A stretch of 27,441 nt of DNA, taken from NCBI GenBank assembly GCA_964576715.1, contig CAZNWE010000057.1:1-27441 (forward strand). The letters run 5' to 3'. The notes under the pieces are model-generated. The model had not been told where the DNA came from. It did no database searches and saw nothing but the letters and a program-made list of their open reading frames with translations. A program made the position numbers and the translations under genes. This stretch comes from SLRI01 sp964576715. Lineage in GTDB: Bacteria > Pseudomonadota > Alphaproteobacteria > Geminicoccales > Geminicoccaceae. The number at the start of each line of letters is the position of its first letter. Position 1 is the stretch's first letter. This document shows, in pieces, positions 9,840 through 18,590 of this stretch.

Positions 9840-10601
9840 TTGTGGTCCATCAAGGTCGATATCGCCAATACCGGCGCCGGCCTGGCAGCGGCACGGCGGG
9901 CGATGGCGGAGTTGGCCCGGGCGCAGCGGCTGTCGCCGACGGACGAGAGCCGGGCGCAGGTCGTGATCGACGAGGTCGTCAGCAACGTGATCCGCCACGG
10001 GCTCGACCCGGCCATACCCTCGACCATTCGCCTGACCCTGGCGGTGCAGGATGGTGCGCTCCGTCTCGAGAGCGTCGATCGCGGCCGGCCCTTCGACCCG
10101 TCGCGCCAGCCGGCCGGGACAGCCGGGTCGAATGGCGCTGGCGCCGGGCGTGGTCTTTTGATGATCCGCGGCCTCACCCGGCGGATCGACTATCGCCGCG
10201 ATGGTGACCGTAACGTGCTGGCCCTCGAGCAGCCGTTGCAGGATGGGATCGGAGAGGACGAGGTGGCGGAGCCAGGCGCGGTCGGCTTGAGGATCTCGGA
10301 GACCCGCGAGGGCACGGTCACCATCGTCCATCTCGACGGGCGGGTCGACAGTGCCACGGCACCCGAGCTGACCCGTCATCTGAGCGACATCGCGGCGTTT
10401 CGATCGGCCTGGATCCGGATCGACATGGCGGGGCTCGCCTACGTCACGAGTGCCGGCTTTCGCGCCCTGCTGATCGCCGCCGACCGGACCGAGGCAGCCG
10501 GCGGCGGCCTGCAGCTGACCGGCCTCTCGCCGCAGCTGCGCGAGCTGTTCGAGATGGGCGGCCTCTTGCAGGCGTTCGACATCGTCGACGAGGCACCCTA
10601 G
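9840..10601 (+). CDS. Anti-sigma-type serine kinase (GHKL) fused to a STAS anti-anti-sigma domain
   Basis: About 253 residues. Residues 1-132 are an RsbW-type ATPase domain: N-box DEVVSNVIRHG (44-54), a D-R-G-R-P-F-D segment (80-86) and a G-R-G-L-L-M-I-R lid/G-box (103-110). Residues 148-250 are a STAS domain with D-M-A-G-L-A-Y-V-T-S-A-G-F; S204 sits where RsbV/SpoIIAA is phosphorylated. In classical partner switching these are separate, with the kinase phosphorylating the STAS serine and releasing or holding a sigma factor. Here they form one chain. The start is uncertain: no good ATG exists and TTG at 9840 fits the domain edge. The stop overlaps that of the convergent phosphatase gene by 4 bases, a likely antagonist. 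No sigma factor is encoded in the window. Confidence 0.87.
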   Translation: MWSIKVDIANTGAGLAAARRAMAELARAQRLSPTDESRAQVVIDEVVSNVIRHGLDPAIPSTIRLTLAVQDGALRLESVDRGRPFDPSRQPAGTAGSNGAGAGRGLLMIRGLTRRIDYRRDGDRNVLALEQPLQDGIGEDEVAEPGAVGLRISETREGTVTIVHLDGRVDSATAPELTRHLSDIAAFRSAWIRIDMAGLAYVTSAGFRALLIAADRTEAAGGGLQLTGLSPQLRELFEMGGLLQAFDIVDEAP

Positions 10602-12628
10602 GCGGCGGGTCCGGGTGGCGCATCGAACGCTTCGGGGTCCCAGCGAAAGGCCACTAGGGTCATGTCGTCGTAGGGCTCGGCGCCGTCGACGAAGTCCGCC
10701 AGTGCGGTCTCGACGGCACCGACCAGCGCTTCGGGCGGGCTGCCGGCCAACGCCTCGAGCACACCGGTCAGCCGATTACGGCCGAAGGCGTCGCCGTCGG
10801 CGTTCAACGCTTCCGTGATGCCGTCGGTGAACAGCAACAGGGTCTCGCCCCGTGCAAGGGTGAAGGCGTGCTCGGCAAAGGCCACGCCGGCCCTGATCCC
10901 GAGCGGCAGGTCGGGCGCCGTGGTCGAGACCGGGACCGTGGCTCGAGGGGCGACGCGCAGCGGGCTCGGATGGCCGGCATTGGCGTAAACGATGGTACCC
11001 GAGGCCGGATCGAGCCGGCCGAGATAGAGGGTCACGAACATTCGTGCCCTGTTGTTCTGGCAGAGCTCCTGGTTGACCGCGGCGAGCACCCCGCCGGGGC
11101 TGTGCATCCGGCCCGTGGCCTCGAGCCACTGGGTGATGGCGAGGCGGATCAGGCCGCGGGCACGGGCCATGAACAGGGCCGAGGACGTGCCCTTGTCGGA
11201 AACGTCGGCGATCACGAACCAGAACGCGCCGGCCTGATCGAAGAAGAAATCGTAGAGGTCGCCACCGACCTGCTTGGCCGGCTCGATCTTCGCCGCGACG
11301 CGGACCGGCCGTGCTGCGGTGGGCTCTGGAAAGGTCGTGGGCAAGAGGCTCATCTGCAGCTGCCGCGCCGCCTCGAGTTCGTGCTTGAGCCGGTTGAGAT
11401 TGGTGGCGAGGCTGCGCCGCGTCTGGTCGAGATCGGCATTGCGCTGGGCGAGGAGGTCGTTGGCGGTCTGCAGCTCGCTCGATTTCTGCCGGAGCTGGGC
11501 GAACAGCGAGGCGAGCTCGCCGACCTCGTCGCCCCGGGGCGCTGCTCCAGCACCGGGCGCGCCCGTCGCACGCCGCCTCGAGGCCGGCTGAACCGCCACG
11601 TCGTCGTCCTGCGCCAGGAGCCTGGCGTTCTGGGTCAGCTTGCGGATGGGTGCGGTCACGCGGTCGAGATAATAGACGGTGAGAACGATCCCGAGGACGA
11701 TCGCGACGAGGCCGGTGCCGCCGGCGATCATGACCAGCTGGCGGACCGGTGCCAAGAGATCAGCCAGGGCGGCGACCCCGACCACCGCCAGTCCGGACGT
11801 GCCGGCGTCCCGCCGGTAGGCCAGAATGGTGTCGTGCTCGTGCGCACCCGCTGTGGCGATGGCCCCGTCGCCCAGTGCGGCGATGAAGGCGCGCGAGACC
11901 TCGCTATCGTTCGCGGTCACCTCGTGAAAGGCCAATGGGCCGGGCGGCCCGACGATGGTGACGAAACCGTTCGCACTCGGCCGCAGCGCGTCGAACAGCT
12001 CGGCCCGAATGCGCTCGAGATCGAGGATCAGGACGAAATAGCCGCCGCTCTCGAGTGGCTGTCCGGCCTCGACCAGTGGCCCGAGCAAAGCGAGCCGGGC
12101 GTGCCCCTGCTGCTCGAACAGGCCGACCGCCGCCGGGTCCCGTGCTGCGAGAAAAGCCTCGAGGTCACCACGTCCGAGCAAGGTCGTGTTGCCGGAATAG
12201 CTGAAGCGCAGCTGATCCTCGACGACCAGCACGATGTCCTCGATCCAGGCCTCGTTGCGCATGTAGTTGGCGAGATAATGCGCCATGCCGGGGAGGAAGA
12301 CGGCACTGAGCGCCGGGTCCTTGGCGACCGACAGGATCAGCGGGTCGCTCGCCCAGGTTCGCATCATCGCCCGGCGGACATCGAGGAAGTCGACGAGCGA
12401 CTGGGCCCCCTGGTCGACCAGCTGCGACACGCTCCGCTCGGTCTGGCCGCGCAGCATGCTGCTCGCCGCCCGCGCGATGAACAGGGTGAGTGCCGTGACG
12501 ATCAACAGCAGGATGGCGATGGTGCCGACGACCAGGCGGGTGCGGATGGAACGACTGCGGCGGTTCGGCCAGGCCGCTTCCGGCGGTCGCACCGTCGCCG
12601 GCGGGTCGTTGCGCGGCATCGTCGTCAT
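10598..12628 (-). CDS. Membrane-bound sensor with SpoIIE/PP2C-type serine phosphatase domain
   Basis: A 676-residue protein: TM1 at about 32-52; an extracytoplasmic region of about 240 residues with Cache-like features; TM2 at about 297-321; HAMP (D-R-V-T-A-P-I-R-K-L) and a coiled coil to about 425; then a SpoIIE/RsbU-type PP2C domain. Metal-binding acidic positions are visible in GGDLYDFF (455-462), ADVSDKG (474-480), TDGITEA (601-607) and YDDMT (653-657). Such phosphatases dephosphorylate STAS-domain serines. A STAS protein is encoded next door on the other strand, convergent, with overlapping TAG stops. Its ATG overlaps the stop of the preceding binding-protein gene by 4 bases (ATGA), so the two binding proteins are probable ligand sensors for it. 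Confidence 0.93.
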   Translation of the reverse strand: MTTMPRNDPPATVRPPEAAWPNRRSRSIRTRLVVGTIAILLLIVTALTLFIARAASSMLRGQTERSVSQLVDQGAQSLVDFLDVRRAMMRTWASDPLILSVAKDPALSAVFLPGMAHYLANYMRNEAWIEDIVLVVEDQLRFSYSGNTTLLGRGDLEAFLAARDPAAVGLFEQQGHARLALLGPLVEAGQPLESGGYFVLILDLERIRAELFDALRPSANGFVTIVGPPGPLAFHEVTANDSEVSRAFIAALGDGAIATAGAHEHDTILAYRRDAGTSGLAVVGVAALADLLAPVRQLVMIAGGTGLVAIVLGIVLTVYYLDRVTAPIRKLTQNARLLAQDDDVAVQPASRRRATGAPGAGAAPRGDEVGELASLFAQLRQKSSELQTANDLLAQRNADLDQTRRSLATNLNRLKHELEAARQLQMSLLPTTFPEPTAARPVRVAAKIEPAKQVGGDLYDFFFDQAGAFWFVIADVSDKGTSSALFMARARGLIRLAITQWLEATGRMHSPGGVLAAVNQELCQNNRARMFVTLYLGRLDPASGTIVYANAGHPSPLRVAPRATVPVSTTAPDLPLGIRAGVAFAEHAFTLARGETLLLFTDGITEALNADGDAFGRNRLTGVLEALAGSPPEALVGAVETALADFVDGAEPYDDMTLVAFRWDPEAFDAPPGPAA

Positions 12629-13506
12629 TCGACCAGCAGGGCACGGACCAGTGCCTCGAACTCGGCGAGGCTGACGCCGAAGGCTGCCATCCAGGCCCGG
12701 TTCGTGGTCGACGAGGGCTGCGCCTTCTCCGCGGCAAAGAAACTGGCGATGCGCGCCTCGAGCGCCGGGCTGCCGTGCGCCAGCCCCCAGCCGATCTCAT
12801 GGACGGGGCCGATGGCGAACGCGACCTGCACCTCGGGTGCCCAAGAGCGCAGTGAAGAGACCGCGATGTCGGCGTCGGTGAGGACGAAATCGACCTCCCC
12901 TCGCAAGAGAGCTGCGAGCGGCTCCTCACCGGTGGCCGGCACGATGCCGATCGGCCGTGCCGCGAAGACGCTGCGGTTTTGCTCCAGCACCCAGCTGTGG
13001 AACGACGACTGCTCGGCGACAGCGATGGTCAGCCCCTGGAGATCTTCGACGCGGCTGATCCGGTCGGCGTCATCAGCGCGGATCAGGGCGATCATGCGGC
13101 TGTTGAAGCGCGGCACGATCGCGAGCTTGGTCAGCCGCCAGGGCAGCCGGGCGAGGTTCGAGACGAAGAGGTTGCACGTGCCGTCGGCGAGCAGTGCCGG
13201 GGTATAGCTGGCCTCGCGCCGCACCGCACCGCTGGCGTCGGCGAACTGCGCCGACCACTCGACCGTACGGAAGCGGGGTTCGACCCCGAGTGCTGCAGCG
13301 AACGCGCGCGCCTCCTCGACGATGACGCCGGCATACCGGCAATCAGCCGTGCAGCCCGCGGGCTCGACCCGGGTCAAGAGCGGGTCGATCAGTGCCACGC
13401 AGATGCGGATCGAGCCCCGCTCGAGGATCTGCTCCAGCGACGCCGCCGCGGCTGCTGTCGTCCAAGCCACGACGAGCAGCGCTGCGGCAAAAATCCGCGG
13501 CATCAT
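12625..13506 (-). CDS. Periplasmic solute-binding protein, family 3 type (second of a pair)
   Basis: A 293-residue protein with a signal peptide (MMPR, then an A/L/V core ending in an Ala-rich site near residue 22). The mature part starts L-E-Q-I-L-E-R-G-S-I-R-I-C-V-A-L, the usual opening of family 3 binding proteins. A Cys pair (GCTADC, about residues 53-58) is shared with the next gene upstream, which it resembles along its length, including an S-x-H-S-W segment. The start overlaps that gene's TGA (ATGATG) and its end overlaps the phosphatase start by 4 bases. No permease or ATPase is present, so a sensory role is more likely than uptake. The ligand is unknown. Confidence 0.87.
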   Translation of the reverse strand: MMPRIFAAALLVVAWTTAAAAASLEQILERGSIRICVALIDPLLTRVEPAGCTADCRYAGVIVEEARAFAAALGVEPRFRTVEWSAQFADASGAVRREASYTPALLADGTCNLFVSNLARLPWRLTKLAIVPRFNSRMIALIRADDADRISRVEDLQGLTIAVAEQSSFHSWVLEQNRSVFAARPIGIVPATGEEPLAALLRGEVDFVLTDADIAVSSLRSWAPEVQVAFAIGPVHEIGWGLAHGSPALEARIASFFAAEKAQPSSTTNRAWMAAFGVSLAEFEALVRALLVE

Positions 13507-14393
13507 TGGACGGCGCTGACGATGCGCAGGAACTCGAAGAAGGAATAGCCGAAATACGCGGTCCAGATCCGGTTGAGGTCGGAAGCGGCGTCGCCTCGCT
13601 GGTCGGCGAAGAAGGCGGCGATCTCGGTTGCGAGGTCGTCGGCGCCCTGCGGATAGCCCCAGCATCCCTCGTCGATCGGCCCGACGGCGAAGGCGACGAC
13701 CGCGTTCTCGGCCTGGTGGCGGGTCTGCCACAAGGCATCGAGGATGGCGACGACGGTGAAGTCGACCTCGCCCGCGTCCACCGCGTCGATCGAGTCCTGG
13801 TAGTCGCGAAAGCTGATCTCGACGGGGTCGGCGGCGAGCACGGTGGCGTTCTGGTCCTCGATCCAGCTGTGCAGCGACATGCTCTGCTCGACCGCCACGG
13901 TCTTGCCGGCCAGATCCTCGATGCCGGCATAGTCGCGGGCGCGATCCTTCGGCACGACGATGACCATGCGGGACGGCACGAAGCAGGTCATGTCCATCTT
14001 CGAGAGCCGCCAGTCGAGGGCCACCAGGGGCGAGCCGATCATGTCGCAGCGCTCGGCGACGAAGAGCTCCGGGGTGTAGGCGGCCTCCTTCACCGTCACG
14101 CCGTCCGCGTTCTGGAAGAATTCGTCCCAGCTCGACACCCAAAAGCGGGTGGTCACACCCAAGGTCTTGGCGAAGGCATCGCTCAGGTCACGCACCAGGC
14201 CGGTGAAGTCACAATAGCCGGTGCAGCCTTCTGGGCTCACCACGCCGTCCGGCGGGTTCGAGGTCGCCACGCAGACCCGCAACTCGCCGGATCGGCGGAC
14301 CTCGTCGAGCGGCCGCGCAGCGGCTTCGGAGAGCGTGCCGAGCACGAGGCCGACCGCCAGCAGCAGGCCGGCCATGCGGGCCGATGGTTGCAT
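13503..14393 (-). CDS. Periplasmic solute-binding protein, family 3 type (first of a pair)
   Basis: A 296-residue protein with a signal peptide ending at an A-A-A-R-P site near residue 27. The mature part begins L-D-E-V-R-R-S-G-E-L-R-V-C-V-A, as in family 3 binding proteins. It has a Cys pair (GCTGYC, about residues 57-62), a V-E-Q-S-M-S-L-H-S-W segment and a C-terminal aromatic stretch (Y-F-G-Y-S-F-F-E-F). It is a paralogue of the downstream gene and opens the operon with it and the phosphatase. A local gene duplication followed by divergence of ligand pocket residues is likely. Two such proteins ahead of one phosphatase could sense two ligands or form a heterodimer; both are inference. Confidence 0.87.
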   Translation of the reverse strand: MQPSARMAGLLLAVGLVLGTLSEAAARPLDEVRRSGELRVCVATSNPPDGVVSPEGCTGYCDFTGLVRDLSDAFAKTLGVTTRFWVSSWDEFFQNADGVTVKEAAYTPELFVAERCDMIGSPLVALDWRLSKMDMTCFVPSRMVIVVPKDRARDYAGIEDLAGKTVAVEQSMSLHSWIEDQNATVLAADPVEISFRDYQDSIDAVDAGEVDFTVVAILDALWQTRHQAENAVVAFAVGPIDEGCWGYPQGADDLATEIAAFFADQRGDAASDLNRIWTAYFGYSFFEFLRIVSAVQ

Positions 14394-14707
14394 CCCAGGC
14401 TCTCCAGCTGGCAGATCGACAGGCCCCGCACCTGATTTTGAGACAGTATCCGGCTGATCCTGGCCAAGCCAGCTCTTTGTCGGTTGCCGGGTCGGTCGGT
14501 ATCCGGATCTTCGCCCGGGGTCGCTCCAGGATCACCGGTCATCGCCGGGCCAGGTCGTTCCCCGATCTCGGCCCATAGGGCTATTCCCTAGGGGCGTTGG
14601 CGGCCCGGTGCCGTAGACAGAGACGCCGCGGGCTTGCATTGTCGACGCCGCCTGATGCGGCGCGGCGCCGACAGGAGGCGGCAGGTCGGCTGGAGAACGT
14701 CCAGGCC
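14394..14707. other. Divergent intergenic region with regulatory motif C
   Basis: This 314-base region separates the leftward binding-protein/phosphatase operon from the rightward response-regulator operon. It carries the third motif copy at 14572-14591. A GGAGA about 11 bases before the response regulator ATG is a plausible ribosome site. I see no further gene. Confidence 0.6.
14572..14591. promoter_or_regulatory. Regulatory motif copy C (CCCATAGG-N7-CCTAG)
   Basis: Same half-sites and 7-base spacing as copies A and B, with extra G/C bases making each half more palindromic (CCCATAGGG, then CCCTAGGGG). It sits 116 bases before the response regulator start and about 178 bases before the leftward binding-protein start. 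This copy is not part of the 173-base duplication, so its similarity is independent evidence that the motif is functional. Confidence 0.6.
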
Positions 14708-15382
14708 ATGCAACCGAGGACTTCCGTCTTCCTCGTCGACGACCACCCGATCGTCGAGGCCGGGCTGCGCCTCGGCATCTCGCTGCAGGACCGCTTCGTC
14801 CTGGCGGGCTCGGCCACCAGCCACGACCAGGCACTGCCCGAGCTGCCGCTGCTGGCACCCGACGTGATCGTCACCGACCTGATCATCGCGGGCGAGATGA
14901 CCCTGGACGTCATCGCCGTCTATCGCGAGCTCCTGCCCGACGCCTTCATCGCGGTCTTCTCGTCGCTGGCACCGGCGCGTGTCGCGACCCGCTGCCGGCA
15001 CGCCGGCGCCGATGCCTTCTTCAGCAAGGACACGAGCCCGCACGCGCTGCTGCTGGAGATCGCCGGCCTGCTCGATGGGCAGTCCAGCCCGGATCCGCGC
15101 GGTGCTGCAGCCGCAGCGGCGGCAGGGGCGGCGGCCGGCGGGAGTGGCGCCGCTGCCCGGCTGATCGACGCCATGGACGGCAAACGGCTCACCCCGCGCG
15201 AGTCCGAGGTCGCCCGGCGCCTCGCCCATGGCGCACCGCTCCGGCAGATCGCCGACGAGCTCGCGATCAGCCCGAAGACCGCGGGCGTGCATCGCGACAA
15301 CATCAAGGCCAAGCTGGGCTGTGCCAGCACCGGCGAGCTGATCGCCCTGCTCGCCCGACAGCCGCTCGAGGCCGGGGATTGA
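14708..15382 (+). CDS. NarL/FixJ-family response regulator
   Basis: A 224-residue protein. Residues 5-120 are a receiver domain with D11-D12, phospho-acceptor D57 (VIVTDLI) and an F-F-S-K-D lysine. A flexible Ala/Gly-rich linker follows (about 130-155). Residues 160-217 are a LuxR-type helix-turn-helix (LTPRESEVARRLAHG, then IADELAISPKTAGVHRDNI and K-L-G-C-A-S). It should bind DNA as a phosphorylated dimer. The next gene, a histidine kinase, starts on the base after its TGA, so the two form a standard pair. Motif C lies 116 bases upstream, which would allow autoregulation, and motifs A and B would extend the regulon to the phosphorelay operon. That link is inference. Confidence 0.93.
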   Translation: MQPRTSVFLVDDHPIVEAGLRLGISLQDRFVLAGSATSHDQALPELPLLAPDVIVTDLIIAGEMTLDVIAVYRELLPDAFIAVFSSLAPARVATRCRHAGADAFFSKDTSPHALLLEIAGLLDGQSSPDPRGAAAAAAAGAAAGGSGAAARLIDAMDGKRLTPRESEVARRLAHGAPLRQIADELAISPKTAGVHRDNIKAKLGCASTGELIALLARQPLEAGD

Positions 15383-16522
15383 ATGGCCGGAGCGCCGCCC
15401 ACGGGCCAGCGCGGCGATCGGCTGGCCGTCCTTTTGTCCGTGGTGGGATTGTCGCTGGTGGCCGTGGCGATGGTGCTGGCCCTGCGCTACCTGCCGGCAC
15501 TCGCCGCACCGCTCGCCGCGGCACTGGTCGCCGGTGCGACGCTGGTGGCGCTGCGGGCATCGCGGCCCGCTCTCGAGCGTCGCCTCGCTGCCGTTGCCGC
15601 GATCGGCGGGCTCGCCGCGATCCTCGCCTTGGGCCTCCCCGCGGCCGGCGCTGCAGCACCGGTGGCCCTGCTGGCCGTCATCGCCGTGGGGCTGGTCGCC
15701 TTTGCGACGGCGGTGAGCGTGGCCGCTGCCCGGCGTGCGCAGGCGATCGCGGCCGCCGACCTCGAGCGGCAGCTCGGGATGCGGGCGGCGCGGATCCGCT
15801 ACCTGCTGCGCGAGCGGCAGGAGCTGGCTGCCCTCGGCCTGCACGATCTGCAGAGCCCGATCCAGGGTACTCTGGGGCTGTTGCGCACCGTGCGGCACGG
15901 TCTCGGCACCGGGCGGATGCCGGCGGCCAGCCTGGAGGCGGCGCTCGCCGAGGCCGAGCAGTCCTGCGCGCGCATCTCGGCCCAGCTCGACACGCTGCTG
16001 CGCCAGCAAAAAAGCCGCTTCGTCGATGGGCAGAGGCTGTTCGATCTGGGCGGCATCGTCGACGATCTGCTCGCCATGCATCGCCCGGAGATCGAGGCCA
16101 AGCGGCTCGTCGTGCGCACCCGTCGGGCACCGTACCGGACCGTCCTCGACGGCGAGGAGATCCGCGATATCCTCGATGTCGTCATCGACAACGCCGTTCG
16201 CCATGCGCCGGCGGGTACCACGATCCGGATCGACATCGACCCGGCGGCGGCCGCCGCTCACGCGGGGCCTGCCCCGGCGACCGACTTCCTCGTCGTCAGG
16301 GTGGCGGACGAGGGGCCGGGCGTGGCCGAGGATCAGGCGGCCGCTCTCTTCGCCGGCGGCATGGAGGCTATCGGCCGGGCCCGGCAAGGCATGGGCCTGT
16401 TCCTCGCCCGCCGCCGCGCCCGCTCACTCGGCGGCGACCTCGCCTACCGCCCCGCACCCGGGCCGGGGGCGACGTTCGAGCTCCGCCTGCCCTGTGCCGG
16501 GCGATCCTCGCCGGGACGCTGA
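15383..16522 (+). CDS. Membrane sensor histidine kinase, partner of the NarL-type regulator
   Basis: A 379-residue protein. The first 115 residues hold about four to five hydrophobic helices with short loops, so sensing is probably in the membrane rather than by a periplasmic domain. The H-box is LGLHDLQSPIQGTLG with H154, a slight departure from the usual H-E-x-R-x-P/H-D-L-R-x-P. The ATPase domain has the N-box DVVIDNAVRHAP, DEGPGV and GMGLFLARRRARSLGG. The ATG follows the response regulator TGA with no gap, so translation is coupled. It likely phosphorylates that regulator. What it senses is unknown. Confidence 0.92.
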   Translation: MAGAPPTGQRGDRLAVLLSVVGLSLVAVAMVLALRYLPALAAPLAAALVAGATLVALRASRPALERRLAAVAAIGGLAAILALGLPAAGAAAPVALLAVIAVGLVAFATAVSVAAARRAQAIAAADLERQLGMRAARIRYLLRERQELAALGLHDLQSPIQGTLGLLRTVRHGLGTGRMPAASLEAALAEAEQSCARISAQLDTLLRQQKSRFVDGQRLFDLGGIVDDLLAMHRPEIEAKRLVVRTRRAPYRTVLDGEEIRDILDVVIDNAVRHAPAGTTIRIDIDPAAAAAHAGPAPATDFLVVRVADEGPGVAEDQAAALFAGGMEAIGRARQGMGLFLARRRARSLGGDLAYRPAPGPGATFELRLPCAGRSSPGR

Positions 16523-16539
16523 ACCAGAGCGTCATCCTC

Positions 16540-16559
16540 GAGTGGCTGGAGAAGGGGGT
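16540..16559 (+). repeat. Short dispersed repeat, copy 1
   Basis: Twenty bases reading GAGTGGCTGGAGAAGGGGGT match 19110-19129 at 19 of 20 positions. Similarity continues at the protein level, with W-L-E-K-G-V-P-V-D here and R-L-E-K-G-V-L-V-D there, followed by an acidic residue, Q-R and a stop. The copy lies in the 272-base space after the kinase gene, where I see no other gene. Both copies look like the 3' end of the same decayed gene type, which I do not recognise. Confidence 0.5.
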
Positions 16560-16794
16560 ACCAGTGGACTGTGAGGACCAGCGGGCAACTTGCGGCGGAT
16601 GAAAGAATGACCTGTCGCCTGCCGACAACTCCTCGGGGACGCGGCGGTCACCGAGCCCTTTGACCTGAGGGCCAAGGCCACGCCAGAGACGAGAAACCGG
16701 CGGCGATCGCCCCTCGGCAGGTCCTTCAGGACACGTCATGACGACGAGCGGCCGGTTGGTGCGCTGCACCACCCGGCACTGTCAAGGAGGCGAG

Positions 16795-18484
16795 CTACTC
16801 GCCAAGGGCGAGGGCGTTGGCGATTACCCGAAAGACCTCGGTGTTCTCCATGAAGCCCGAGAGCCCGGCCGCGCCCGGGCCCATGGCCGTCGCCAGGACA
16901 TCGTCCATGATGTGCACGCCGGTGCTCGCCGAGCGCAGCAGGTTGCCCTCGCGGAACACCGCCCCGGGCGCATCTTGGTAGGCCTCGTTGGCGACGTCGT
17001 TGCCGGCGTCGTCACGCACCGCCGGCACGTAGCGGCCGCCCAGCTTCGGCCGGAAGGTGTCGGAGTGGTCGGGGAAGTTGCCGATGGTGACGGAGAGCCG
17101 CTTGGCCACGTCGAGCGTGTCGGGATAGCCGTCACCGTTCGTATCCTGATACTCCGGATAGCCGGCCTCGTCATAGACGCCGACCTTGTCGCGCATGTCG
17201 GCGGCCTCGATGTTGTCGTCGATCGTGCCCACCACCGAGATGCCGTGGGTGTGATGCGGCACCACGATCACCAACGTGTCGTTGTCGACGGCCGCGAACC
17301 GCTTGGCAGCGACCACCGCCTGATCGAACATGCTGGGGTCCATCACCGCCCGCTCCCAGTCGAGCGGATGGCTGTACTTGTCGATCAGCGCCGCCTCGAC
17401 CAGCCAAAAGAAGCCGTCCTCGTGGCGCCACAGCACGTCGAGGGCGGCCCTGGTCATGTCCACCAGATCGGGCTGCTCCGGGACCTCCTCGACATCAGGC
17501 GGCCGCAGGAACTTGCGATCCAGTACCCCGCCCATGTTGTCGGGGTGAAACAGGCCCAGGAGATGCGTCGTCGAGGGATCGGCAGCCGCCGCCAGAATCT
17601 CGCTCTCGGTCGTGACCAGCTGATGGCCGCGCTGCAGGAACGCGTCGATGAAGTTGCGCTCGTCCTCGCGCTTCGAGCCACCCACCGCCTGCGGCAGGAA
17701 ATAGGCCGACCCGCCACCCATCAGCACGTCCACACCGACATCGTAGAACATCTCGGTGATCGCCGCCTTCTCGGCCCGCCGACGGCTGTGGGCGACCACC
17801 GAGGCCGGGGCCGCGCCCTGCACCTCGGCATCGGTCACCACGCCAACCGCCGTGTTGACTCGCCGCTTGACCAGCTGGCTGAGCGTCTCGACCGCGGGAT
17901 CGTCGAACACGCCGGGCATGCGATCGCCGTAGACGCCCAAGGCATGGACGTTGGTCTTGTGGCCGGTGGTGTAGGCGGAGGCCGAGTTGGGCGATTCGGG
18001 GCGATCGATCCGCCGTAACGGCCCTCCTCCATGCCCTTGGACAACAACCGGGCGGCCGAGCGATGGCCTATGTTCAAGCCGTCGCCGATCATCAAGGTGA
18101 CGTTCTTGGCGGACCGCATCCGATCGGTGCCGTAGACCTCCCAGGTCACCGACGCCTCGTTCGCCCCATCGGTCGCGGTCACGACATCTTTGCCGGGCGT
18201 GGTGATCGTCGGATCGTGCAGGCGCACGGCCGCAGTGTCGACCCCTCCACCCGTTCGATGAGATCAGCATCCTGGCCGAAAAACTCGGCATGTTCCACGC
18301 CGTTGATCGTGACCGAGACGTCGCCCGGTGCGACGAGCCCGTCGAACTCGACCTTGAGGTCGAATGTCTGGCCGCAAAGGATGGTCGCCCGATGGATCGG
18401 GTAGATCGTCGTCGCCAGGGCGCTCGTCGCCAAGAGCGTGGTGCCGGCCAACAGGACACCCGCCGCAAGCGATCACAAGTTCAT
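16795..18484 (-). pseudogene. Alkaline phosphatase gene with three inactivating lesions
   Basis: Reassembled across frames this is a PhoA-superfamily alkaline phosphatase: a signal peptide, an N-terminal domain, the metal-site segment V-T-L-M-I-G-D-G-L-N-I-G-H, then NSASAYTTGHKTNVHALGVY and a long C-terminal part with VVPHHTHGI and DTNGDGYPDT. An ATG at 18482-18484 has a good ribosome site (GGGAG, 9 bases). Codon 4 is TGA (18473-18475), probably CGA once. A one-base loss in a G-run near 18245 shifts the frame, and near 17995-18010 the sequence jumps from G-G-S-I-A to S-P-N-S-A-S-A-Y, losing about 25-30 residues around the catalytic serine and shifting frame again. One lesion might be a sequencing slip; three, one a deletion, indicate a dead gene. 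The last 400 residues remain open, so decay is recent. Confidence 0.85.
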
Positions 18485-18590
18485 CAGTGTCACTCCCGAG
18501 CGAAGCAATCCCCGCAATAGCCACTAACGAGAGCCGACGGCAACTTGATGATGTCTGCGCGGCACATTCGATTGTCCGCAGCAAAGTAAT

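Noticed and set aside
10868..13207. A 779-codon rightward open frame opposite the phosphatase and a binding protein
   Set aside because: It crosses two well-supported leftward genes and their overlap and has no recognisable domain.
14588..16387. A 599-codon leftward open frame opposite the response regulator and kinase
   Set aside because: Antisense artefact; both rightward genes have full catalytic motifs and ribosome sites.
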